6,732 nt of DNA from Hyphomicrobiales bacterium. Its GTDB lineage: Bacteria; Pseudomonadota; Alphaproteobacteria; Rhizobiales; JALURZ01. This document shows, one piece after another, positions 1 to 5,412 of this stretch. Made by a program: the position numbers and the translations under genes. The stretch spans positions 1-6,732 of the forward strand of contig JALURZ010000011.1 of assembly GCA_027058735.1 (NCBI GenBank). Reading direction: 5' to 3'. Each line of letters opens with the position of its first letter. Position 1 is the first letter of the stretch. The notes below the pieces were generated by a model. It saw only the letters and a list, made by a program, of their open reading frames with translations. It made no database searches and had not been told where the DNA came from.

Positions 1-315
1 CCGTTCACGCAACAGGCGGGCGGGACAACATCGCTGAACGACCCCGATTGCGCCCTGTTGCGCACGGTGCTCATCAACGACTACCGCCGTATCCTGCTCA
101 AGGACCCGCAATTGCCCGAACCGTTATTGCCGGCGGACTGGCGCGGCCATGACGCGCGCAATCTGTGCCGGGAGATCTACCGCCTTGTCCACGTGCGGGC
201 CGGGCGGTATCTGGCGGGCCGCCTGAGACACCGCGGCGACGGGCGGGCAAGCCGCGCGGCCCGCTACCGGCGGCGGTTCGGCGGGCTGGACGAAGAAGAG
301 CGCGCGCGGCGCTGA
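1..315 (+). CDS. PaaX-family transcriptional regulator, C-terminal part (5' end outside window)
   Basis: The reading frame is open from the first base to a TGA at 313-315, giving 104 residues of a protein that starts upstream. The run INDYRR followed by DPQLPEPLLPADW and then ARNLCREIY matches the C-terminal domain of PaaX-like repressors. In well-studied members these bind phenylacetyl-CoA and control phenylacetate catabolism. The N-terminal winged-helix DNA-binding domain is not in the window, so the DNA target and ligand cannot be judged. The last 34 residues are rich in arginine (12 of 34) and extend past the recognisable domain. The gene converges on thiD with only 5 bp between the stop codons, so it is not part of the thiamine operon. 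PaaX family membership is fairly sure; a paa operon role is inference, because no paa gene is visible. Confidence 0.75.
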   Translation, partial: PFTQQAGGTTSLNDPDCALLRTVLINDYRRILLKDPQLPEPLLPADWRGHDARNLCREIYRLVHVRAGRYLAGRLRHRGDGRASRAARYRRRFGGLDEEERARR

Positions 316-320
316 AGCCC

Positions 321-1130
321 TCACAAGGCGCGCCACAGACTGTGGAAGTGATGAACCGGTCCGTGCCCGGCCCCCACATCCAGTTCATCGGCCGCCCGGA
401 TGGCCTTGCCAACATAGCGCTTGGCCAGCACCACGGCCTCGTTCATGGGCAGACCATGGGCAAGGTTGGCGGCAATCGCCGAGGACAGGGTGCACCCGGT
501 GCCATGGGTATTGGCGGTCGCGATGCGTTCATCGACGAGGCGGATTTCGCTCTCGCCGTCAAAATAGACATCGGTGCTGTCGCCTGCCCCCAGATGCCCC
601 CCCTTGAGAACAACCCGCGCGCCCAGCCCGTGCAGCCTGCGCGCCGCCCGACACATTTCCTCCAGTGACCCCGCCACCGGTTCGTCGAGCAACCGGGCGG
701 CCTCGGGCAGATTGGGCGTGATCAGCGAGGCGCGCGCGATCAATACGCTCTTGAGCGCGTCGATGGCCTCATCGCGCAGCAGGGCATCGCCGCTCTTGGC
801 GATCATGACGGGATCGAGCACGACATGAGCGGGGCGGTATCTGTCGAGCCCGCGCGCGACCGCGGCGATGGTGGCGGCATTGTTCAACATGCCGATTTTG
901 ACCGCAGCGACGTTCAGATCCGAAAAGACCGCGTCCATCTGGGCTTCGACAAAGTCGGGCGGCACGTCCCCGACCGCGCTGACGGCTTTCGTGTTCTGGG
1001 CGGTGAGCGCGGTAATGACCGAACAGCCATAGACCCCGAGGGCGGAAAATGTCTTGAGATCGGCCTGAATGCCCGCGCCACCGCCGCTGTCGGACCCGGC
1101 GATCGTCAGGGCGATCGGCGGTATGCTCAT
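321..1130 (-). CDS. thiD: Hydroxymethylpyrimidine/phosphomethylpyrimidine kinase ThiD
   Basis: A 269-residue bifunctional kinase that phosphorylates HMP to HMP-P and then to HMP-PP, the pyrimidine substrate for thiamine phosphate synthesis in the cytoplasm. Family marks are clear: LTIAGSDSGGGAGIQADLKT at residues 8-27, an ALTAQNT stretch at 41-47, DPVM at 106-109, KGGHL at 176-180, and the ribokinase-fold anion-hole motif HGTGC at 209-213 with the conserved Cys at 213. Length is near that of enterobacterial ThiD (about 266). I chose the ATG at 1130 rather than the upstream ATG at 1169, because homology begins there, GGGAG lies 8 nt upstream (1143-1139), and it gives a 4-nt ATGA overlap with the thiE stop. 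It is the last gene of the thiM-thiE-thiD operon, so translational coupling to thiE is likely. No hairpin with a T-run follows it; the converging paaX-like gene ends 5 bp away. Confidence 0.96.
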   Translation of the reverse strand: MSIPPIALTIAGSDSGGGAGIQADLKTFSALGVYGCSVITALTAQNTKAVSAVGDVPPDFVEAQMDAVFSDLNVAAVKIGMLNNAATIAAVARGLDRYRPAHVVLDPVMIAKSGDALLRDEAIDALKSVLIARASLITPNLPEAARLLDEPVAGSLEEMCRAARRLHGLGARVVLKGGHLGAGDSTDVYFDGESEIRLVDERIATANTHGTGCTLSSAIAANLAHGLPMNEAVVLAKRYVGKAIRAADELDVGAGHGPVHHFHSLWRAL

Positions 1131-1777
1131 GGCGGCATCTCCCGGGAAACGTTTTCGACCGCAGCACAAATGCTTCGCGCCGCATCTTCAACCGATGGTT
1201 TCATGAACAGCGCGGAGATGACCGCGACCCCGTGCGCCCCGGCCCTGATGGCGTCCGGCGCATTGCGCGCGGTGATGCCGGCAATGGCGTAGATCGGCCT
1301 GCGCGGCGCGCGCGTCTTCAGGCTGGCGCACAATCGGGCGAGCCCGCTTGGCCCCAGGGGCGCAAGCGCATCCGCCTTGCTCGATGTCACGGCAAAGGGG
1401 CCGATGCCGAAATAATCCGCAACGGCGATGTCGGCGGTCTCCGCTTCGGCCTCGTTGTGGACGGTCGCGCCGATGATGGCGCCGCGGCCAAGCATGTCGC
1501 GCGCGATCCGGGGCGGCAGGTCATGGGCGCCGAGGTGAACCCCGTCCGCCCCGCTGGCCAGCGCGATATCGGCCCGGTCATTGATGATGAGGGGCACGCC
1601 ATGGGCAGCGGTAATGTCTTTCAGCGTTCTGGCCAGTGCGATGATGTCACGCGCGCGCGCGGCCTTGTGGCGCAGTTGCACCATGCCCGCCCCACCCCTG
1701 ATCGCGGCCGTCACATCGCCCGCGATATCGCCCGAGCGCGAGCGCGCGGGATCGGCGATGGCGTAAAGCGCGACCAT
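1127..1777 (-). CDS. thiE: Thiamine phosphate synthase ThiE
   Basis: A 216-residue TIM-barrel enzyme that joins HMP-PP and hydroxyethylthiazole phosphate into thiamine phosphate, releasing pyrophosphate. Expected motifs appear in order: VQLRHK at residues 33-38, IINDRADIA at 64-72, DGVHLGAHD at 78-86, a histidine in GATVHN at 103-108 (usually G-S-T-H-N/S), GIGPFAVTSSK at 124-134, and GVAVISA near the C-terminus. The phosphate-binding segment reads AIAGI at 164-168 where AIGGI is usual, a mild change. The start ATG at 1777-1775 shares one base with the thiM stop (TGATG) and has a strong GGAGG four bases upstream (1786-1782). Its own stop overlaps the thiD start by 4 nt. It is the middle gene of the riboswitch-controlled operon, fed by the ThiM and ThiD products on either side. 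Confidence 0.95.
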   Translation of the reverse strand: MVALYAIADPARSRSGDIAGDVTAAIRGGAGMVQLRHKAARARDIIALARTLKDITAAHGVPLIINDRADIALASGADGVHLGAHDLPPRIARDMLGRGAIIGATVHNEAEAETADIAVADYFGIGPFAVTSSKADALAPLGPSGLARLCASLKTRAPRRPIYAIAGITARNAPDAIRAGAHGVAVISALFMKPSVEDAARSICAAVENVSREMPP

Positions 1778-2544
1778 CAGACCTCCAGCTTCATGCGCTG
1801 TTTCAGCACAAGGGCGTCGATGCGGTAAATCGCGTCAAGAAAATGGGCCGCGAACGTGCCGGGGCCGGCACACAGCTCCGCTGCCGTTTCCCCGGCAATG
1901 CCCATGACCGCAAGCGCGCATACCGCCGCCAGCACGCGGTTCTCCTCAACGGCGCAGAAGGCGGCCATCACCGCCGAGCCGGCGCAGCCGAGGGTGGTGA
2001 CCCGCGCCATCATCGCATCGCCATTGCTCAACGTCACCGCGGCGCGCCCGTCACAGACCCGGTCGCGCGCCCCGGTCCTGACGACCGCAACCCCCAGCGC
2101 GCGCGCCGCCGCATCCGGCGTGTCGTGGCCGGCCAGGCCCAGCAGCGTCTCGATTTCGCTGGCATTGGCGCGCAGGATGGCCGGCCCGCCCCCAAGGAGT
2201 TCCAGCGCCAGATCGGCGCGCGAGGGAGAGCGGTTCACCAGCACCGGATCGAGAACCCAGGGCAGATCGTCGCGTTCGCAGACCTCGAGCGCCCGGGAGA
2301 TCGCCTCGCGGCGCTCCTCATCGAGGGTTCCCAGATTGACCAGCAGCGCGTCCGCGCCGGCGACGAAGGCGCCGATTTCGCGCGGCGCGATGGTGAGGCT
2401 GGGCTGCGCGCCGAGCGCCAGCAGGACATTGGCGGTGAAGTTCTGCGCGGCTGAACTGGTGATGCAGTGAACGCGCGGCGCACGGGCGCGCAGAGCGCCA
2501 AGCGCCTCGCCCGCGCGGACCGGGTATGCCGAACCCGCGCTCAT
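1777..2544 (-). CDS. thiM: Hydroxyethylthiazole kinase ThiM (diverged)
   Basis: A 255-residue ribokinase-like kinase that phosphorylates salvaged hydroxyethylthiazole for ThiE. Support comes from VHCITSSAAQNFTANVLLALGA at residues 25-46, VNLGTL at 69-74, VLDPV at 97-101, RANASEI at 125-131, CDG at 164-166, a Cys at 187 in the anion-hole loop, the operon, and the riboswitch. The frame is open further upstream to 2760, but that extension would translate through the riboswitch, and family homology starts only after the ATG at 2544. The AGGA at 2551-2548 is just 3 nt from this ATG, a weak site. The TGA of a 13-codon upstream ORF overlaps the start, so coupled initiation is possible. Several motifs differ from the common family form: TSSAAQN for TN-x-V-x-x-N, DPVLVN for DPVGAG, RANAS for RGNAS and TTLGC for TGTGC. 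The identity is still the best fit, but activity should not be taken for granted. Confidence 0.88.
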   Translation of the reverse strand: MSAGSAYPVRAGEALGALRARAPRVHCITSSAAQNFTANVLLALGAQPSLTIAPREIGAFVAGADALLVNLGTLDEERREAISRALEVCERDDLPWVLDPVLVNRSPSRADLALELLGGGPAILRANASEIETLLGLAGHDTPDAAARALGVAVVRTGARDRVCDGRAAVTLSNGDAMMARVTTLGCAGSAVMAAFCAVEENRVLAAVCALAVMGIAGETAAELCAGPGTFAAHFLDAIYRIDALVLKQRMKLEV

Positions 2545-2585
2545 CAATCCTGTCCGCCGCGCACCTGCAGATTCCGGATGCTCAT
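2544..2585 (-). CDS. Putative 13-codon leader ORF between TPP riboswitch and thiM
   Basis: Reading the - strand from an ATG at 2585-2583 gives MSIRNLQVRGGQD and then a TGA at 2546-2544. The last base of that stop is the first base of the thiM ATG (TGATG), the same junction type as thiM-thiE. A purine-rich GGAGGG at 2601-2596 lies 10 nt upstream and falls inside the 3' part of the riboswitch aptamer (the P4 strand). This suggests that ligand binding could hide the ribosome site of this ORF and that thiM is translated by re-initiation. The caution is that AGGGA is a conserved piece of every TPP aptamer, so the Shine-Dalgarno match may be coincidental, and a 13-codon frame can arise by chance. 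I recognise no homologue. Confidence 0.3.
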   Translation of the reverse strand: MSIRNLQVRGGQD

Positions 2586-2590
2586 CGCTC

Positions 2591-2697
2591 TCAATCCCTC
2601 CGCCAGCATGATCTGGATCAGGTTCATCGGGTTGGCGACGGCGCATTCGCCTCTCAGCCCTGAGGATTGAATATCCCACGGGGGCGCACCCCGTTGA
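2591..2697 (-). promoter_or_regulatory. TPP riboswitch (THI element) upstream of thiM
   Basis: On the - strand the conserved thi-box parts occur in the right order: P1 TCAA (2697-2694) pairing with TTGA (2594-2591); P2 CGGGGT (2693-2688) with ACCCG (2632-2628); P3 closed by GCCC and GGGC; the core CTGAGA at 2657-2652; a small optional hairpin GGCG-aatg-CGCC (2651-2640); GAACCTGATC at 2625-2616; P5 CCAG and CTGG; and GGCGGAGGGA at the 3' end. The RNA binds thiamine pyrophosphate and lowers expression of the salvage operon. Between its 3' end and the thiM ATG (46 nt) there is no hairpin followed by a T-run, so translational control is more likely than transcription termination. That mode is inferred from sequence only. 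Confidence 0.95.
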
Positions 2698-2710
2698 CGC
2701 GTGCGCGCTC

Positions 2711-2740
2711 AATTTACGCGGCGAACGATGCCCCAGGCAA
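2711..2740 (-). promoter_or_regulatory. Candidate promoter of the thiMED operon
   Basis: On the - strand TTGCCT (2740-2735) and TAAATT (2716-2711) are separated by 18 nt and each match 4 of 6 consensus sigma-70 positions. Transcription would begin near 2704, just before the first paired base of the riboswitch at 2697, which is where a leader start is expected. TAAATT is part of the only A/T-rich patch close upstream of the riboswitch. The placement is good but the elements are modest, so this is a candidate only. Confidence 0.45.
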
Positions 2741-2752
2741 CTCAATATTGAG
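2741..2752. repeat. Perfect 12-bp palindrome in the thi/purB divergent promoter region
   Basis: CTCAATATTGAG is its own reverse complement with no spacer. It touches the candidate -35 box of the thi promoter on one side and overlaps the candidate -35 box of purB (2748-2753) on the other, a natural place for an operator. A half-site CTCAAT recurs at 2708-2713, 33 bp (about three helical turns) away. I do not recognise it as the site of a known regulator. Confidence 0.4.
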
Positions 2753-2776
2753 CGGGACAAAGCCTTCTGCTACACA
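2748..2776 (+). promoter_or_regulatory. Candidate purB promoter
   Basis: TTGAGC (2748-2753) and TACACA (2771-2776) are spaced by 17 nt, and a TG lies one base before the -10 (TGCTACACA), as in extended -10 promoters. Matches to consensus are 4 of 6 and 3 of 6. The start point would be near 2783, giving a leader of about 26 nt before the purB ATG. The -35 overlaps the right half of the 12-bp palindrome, so a protein bound there could block RNA polymerase. Confidence 0.4.
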
Positions 2777-2808
2777 GGCCCGCGCTTGGCGTCTTTGGGA
2801 CCTGTTCG

Positions 2809-4101
2809 ATGATACCGCGTTATTCACGGCCCGAGATGGCCGAAATCTGGACGCCGGAAGCCAAATTCCGGATCTGGCTCGAAATCGAGACCCATGCCTG
2901 CGACGCCCAGGCGGAACTGGGCGTCATCCCCAAATCGGCCGCCAGGGCGGTGCGCGACAAGGGCGCGTTCGATATCGCCCGCATCGACGAGATCGAGCGT
3001 GAGGTCAAGCATGACGTCATCGCCTTTCTCACCTCTTTGGCCGAACATGTGGGCGAGCCGGCGCGCTTCGTGCATCAGGGCATGACCTCGTCGGACATAC
3101 TGGATACCTGCTTCAACGTGCAGCTTGTGCGCGCCGCCGATGTGCTGATCGGCGATGTGGAGAGACTGCTGGAGATGCTCAAACGCCGGGCGCATGAGCA
3201 CAAGAACACGGTGTGTATCGGGCGCAGTCACGCCATTCATGCCGAGCCGACCACGTTCGGTCTCAAGCTGGCGCAGGCCTATGCGGAGTTCGACCGCAAC
3301 AGGGCGCGCCTTGTGACGGCACGCGCGGAGATCGCGACCTGCGCCATTTCCGGTGCGGTGGGCACCTTCGCCAGCATTGATCCGCGCGTGGAGGCCCATG
3401 TCGCCAGGGCCATGGGGCTTGCGATCGAGCCGATCTCCACCCAGGTCGTTCCGCGCGACCGCCATGCGGCGTTCTTTTCCTGCCTTGGGGTGGTGGCCAG
3501 TTCGCTGGAACGCCTGGCCACCGAAATCCGCCACCTGCAGCGCACCGAGGTGCTGGAGGTGGAGGAATTTTTCTCCGAAGGGCAAAAAGGCTCATCGGCC
3601 ATGCCCCACAAGCGCAATCCGGTCCTGAGCGAAAACCTCACCGGTCTTGCGCGCATCGTGCGCAGCGCGGTGGTGCCGGCGCTGGAAAACGTCGCGCTGT
3701 GGCATGAGCGCGATATTTCGCATTCATCCGTCGAACGCGTGATCGGCCCCGACGCGACCATCACGCTCGATTTCGCGCTGAACCGGATGGCCGGCGTGAT
3801 CGACAAGCTGATCGTCTATCCCGGCAATATGGCGGACAATATCGACAGGCTCGGCGGGCTGATCCATTCCCAGCGCGTGCTGCTGGCGCTGACCCAGGCG
3901 GGCCTGGCGCGCGAACAGGCCTACCGGCTGGTGCAGCGCAACGCCATGAAGACCTGGCGCGGGGAAGGCAGTTTCCTCGCCTTTCTGAAAGACGACGAAG
4001 AGGTCGCGAATGCACTCAGCGCGGAAGAGCTCGACGATCTGTTCGACCTCGCCTATCACCTCAAGCATGTCGATACGATCTTCGATCGCGTGTTCGGCTA
4101 G
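2809..4101 (+). CDS. purB: Adenylosuccinate lyase PurB
   Basis: A 430-residue member of the fumarase/aspartase superfamily, close in length to Bacillus PurB (431). It cleaves fumarate from SAICAR to give AICAR and from adenylosuccinate to give AMP, acting as a cytoplasmic homotetramer. The N-terminus MIPRYSRPEM...IWTPEAKFRIWLEIE is typical. HQGMTSSDILDT lies at residues 89-100, and the general-acid histidine is H141 in GRSHAIHAEPTTFG. The superfamily signature GSSAMPHKRNP is at 261-271 and contains the catalytic serine, S263 by family analogy. The ATG at 2809 has GGGA 8 nt upstream (2797-2800) and starts exactly where homology begins. It is transcribed away from the thi operon. Its TAG stop overlaps the stop of the converging aldolase gene, leaving no room for a terminator of its own. 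Confidence 0.97.
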   Translation: MIPRYSRPEMAEIWTPEAKFRIWLEIETHACDAQAELGVIPKSAARAVRDKGAFDIARIDEIEREVKHDVIAFLTSLAEHVGEPARFVHQGMTSSDILDTCFNVQLVRAADVLIGDVERLLEMLKRRAHEHKNTVCIGRSHAIHAEPTTFGLKLAQAYAEFDRNRARLVTARAEIATCAISGAVGTFASIDPRVEAHVARAMGLAIEPISTQVVPRDRHAAFFSCLGVVASSLERLATEIRHLQRTEVLEVEEFFSEGQKGSSAMPHKRNPVLSENLTGLARIVRSAVVPALENVALWHERDISHSSVERVIGPDATITLDFALNRMAGVIDKLIVYPGNMADNIDRLGGLIHSQRVLLALTQAGLAREQAYRLVQRNAMKTWRGEGSFLAFLKDDEEVANALSAEELDDLFDLAYHLKHVDTIFDRVFG

Positions 4102-4880
4102 TCCGCGCTCGCGGATGCGATCAAGGCCTTGGTCCCGAGGCCCACAATGGCGCCGTCATTTGACATCGGAATGAAGTGAAACCCCATCTTCCGGTAGTCA
4201 CGGGCAAGTTCCGGCGTGCCGGCATAGATACCCGCGAAGGCGCCTGCGGCGATCGCCTTTTTCGCGATCAGGGCCGCGCCCTCCCTGGCGCGCGGCGCAT
4301 TGACATCGTCATTGGCGCCTTCGCTCAAGGACACCGCCAGATCGCGCGGGCCGACAAAGACACCGTCGATGCCCGCGATTTCGAGAATATCGTCGAGAGC
4401 GTCCAGAGCGGACCGGCTTTCGATCATCGCCCAGGTGATGGTCTCGCGATTGGCACCGGTCAGGTATTCCGCGGCACTCAGGCCGAAAATCGAGCAGACC
4501 GGGGATGGCGCGAAGCTGCGCGAGCCGATGGGCGGATATTTGGCGGCCGAGGCCAGCCATTGCGCATCGCCCGGCGTATTGACCATCGGGCAGATGATGC
4601 CCGACGCCCCGGCGTCGAGGGCGCGGCCGATCATGCCGCCGTCGCCCACCGGCACCCGCACGATGGCCGGCCTGCCCGCACCGACAATGGCGCGCACCAT
4701 GCCGGTCATCGCGGAATGGGGAACCTGGGCATGCTGCATGTCGATGGTCACCACCGGCCAGTCGGCGACCGCCAGCGCGGTGGCGAGCTGGACGCTGGGC
4801 GTGCCGGTCCACGCGCTGAACACTGTGGCGCGGGGTTCCAGAAGTTTGCGCAGGCTGCGAAAGGGCATCGGTCGGACCAT
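4098..4880 (-). CDS. HpcH/HpaI-family class II aldolase (substrate unknown)
   Basis: A 260-residue TIM-barrel protein of the HpcH/HpaI family, whose members cleave 2-keto-3-deoxy acids such as 2-dehydro-3-deoxyglucarate or 4-hydroxy-2-oxoheptanedioate with a divalent metal, yielding pyruvate or a similar oxo-acid. IDMQHA places the catalytic-base histidine at 50, RVP gives R75, the metal ligands are E154 in MIES and D180 in GVFVGPRDLA, and DAGASGIICPMVNT (89-102) and PPIGSRSF (116-123) are typical. These positions line up almost residue for residue with my recollection of GarL. Q49 replaces the Glu common in the D-x-E-H motif. The start could be the ATG at 4880 or the one at 4868; neither has a clear ribosome site, and a 7-bp inverted repeat encloses the first. 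It lies 27 nt after the zeta gene on the same strand and may be cotranscribed. No sugar-acid or aromatic degradation gene is nearby, so the substrate cannot be named. Confidence 0.87.
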   Translation of the reverse strand: MVRPMPFRSLRKLLEPRATVFSAWTGTPSVQLATALAVADWPVVTIDMQHAQVPHSAMTGMVRAIVGAGRPAIVRVPVGDGGMIGRALDAGASGIICPMVNTPGDAQWLASAAKYPPIGSRSFAPSPVCSIFGLSAAEYLTGANRETITWAMIESRSALDALDDILEIAGIDGVFVGPRDLAVSLSEGANDDVNAPRAREGAALIAKKAIAAGAFAGIYAGTPELARDYRKMGFHFIPMSNDGAIVGLGTKALIASASAD

Positions 4881-4901
4881 CCCGGGTTTGCGTGCCGACC
4901 G
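4869..4901. repeat. 7-bp inverted repeat around the aldolase start codon
   Basis: CGGTCGG (4869-4875) and CCGACCG (4895-4901) are perfect reverse complements separated by 19 nt. The spacer contains the first possible aldolase ATG (4880-4878) and a CCCGGG. In the - strand mRNA this would fold into a G/C-rich hairpin with that start codon in the loop, while the second ATG (4868) follows the stem directly. There is no T-run, so it is not a standard terminator. It may be a chance product of G/C-rich sequence. Confidence 0.3.
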
Positions 4902-4907
4902 CGCCGG

Positions 4908-5231
4908 TCAGGCTTCCTGCTGCACTTCGATGAGGGCCTTTTCCATCAGTTCATCCATGGTGCGGCGGATCTGGTGATCGGACTGGTCCACGCCCTTGGC
5001 GTCGAAATCCTGGCGGATGCGGCGAAACACGTCATCATCGCCCGGCTCGATGAGATCGGCCTTGATGATTTCCTTGGCATAGGCCTCAGCCGCATCGCCC
5101 TCCAGGCCCATAATCTCGGCCGCCCACGCACCAAGCCATTTGTTGCGCCGCGCTTCGGCCTTGAACTGCATTTCACTGTCATGGGCGAACTTGCGTTCAA
5201 ACCCTTCTTCCCGCTTGTCAAAACTACTCAT
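4908..5231 (-). CDS. F1FO-ATPase inhibitor subunit zeta (DUF1476 family)
   Basis: A 107-residue, highly charged, mostly helical protein without signal peptide or membrane segment. The sequence MSSFDKREEGFERKFAHD, then FKAEARRNKWLGAWAAE at 23-39, GDAAEAYAKEIIKAD at 45-59, EPGDDDVFRRIRQDF at 62-76 and SDHQIRRTMDEL at 84-95 is the complete DUF1476 pattern. Its founding member is the zeta subunit of Paracoccus denitrificans F1-ATPase (about 104 residues). There the N-terminal segment enters the F1 catalytic interface and blocks ATP hydrolysis while allowing synthesis. The N-terminus here is intact, so an inhibitory role is plausible, although potency varies between species. The ATG at 5231 has GGAGG 11 nt upstream (5247-5243), slightly far. 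The gene is divergent from purC and may be cotranscribed with the aldolase gene that follows it. The family is limited essentially to Alphaproteobacteria, which supports the source of the window. Confidence 0.94.
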   Translation of the reverse strand: MSSFDKREEGFERKFAHDSEMQFKAEARRNKWLGAWAAEIMGLEGDAAEAYAKEIIKADLIEPGDDDVFRRIRQDFDAKGVDQSDHQIRRTMDELMEKALIEVQQEA

Positions 5232-5283
5232 GAAACGTCAAACCTCCACGAAACCTGCCGGGATATTCCCGCCGTCGCGCATA

Positions 5284-5312
5284 GGGATAGCCTGCGCGGC
5301 GCGTCAGATCAA
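5284..5312 (-). promoter_or_regulatory. Candidate promoter of the zeta gene
   Basis: On the - strand TTGATC (5312-5307) and TATCCC (5289-5284) are spaced by exactly 17 nt. The -35 matches the first four consensus bases and the -10 the first three. A transcript would start near 5277, with a leader of about 45 nt before the zeta ATG at 5231. The leader contains the small inverted repeat around 5259-5271 and the GGAGG at 5247-5243. Confidence 0.35.
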
Positions 5313-5383
5313 CAGCAGCTTCTCAAGGACCTGGCGGGAATTCGCGAACGGGAAAAAGTCCTGTGGACGTTGCGATCTTCGCA

Positions 5384-5412
5384 TTGTCTGGGGAAGTGTC
5401 TTGAGATAGCGT
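5384..5412 (+). promoter_or_regulatory. Weak candidate promoter of purC-purS-purQ
   Basis: TTGTCT (5384-5389) and TAGCGT (5407-5412) are separated by 17 nt, matching 4 of 6 and 3 of 6 consensus bases. This would give a leader of about 100 nt before purC, including the 5410-5432 and 5462-5473 inverted repeats. The region between here and purC has no better -10-like sequence. The call is tentative. Confidence 0.2.

Noticed and set aside
2545..2760. Upstream extension of thiM to an ATG at 2760
   Set aside because: The extra 72 codons would translate through the TPP riboswitch and the promoter region, and they show no ThiM homology.
2824..3585. A 253-codon open frame on the - strand inside purB
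   Set aside because: It lies wholly opposite the PurB active-site coding region and has no recognisable domain.
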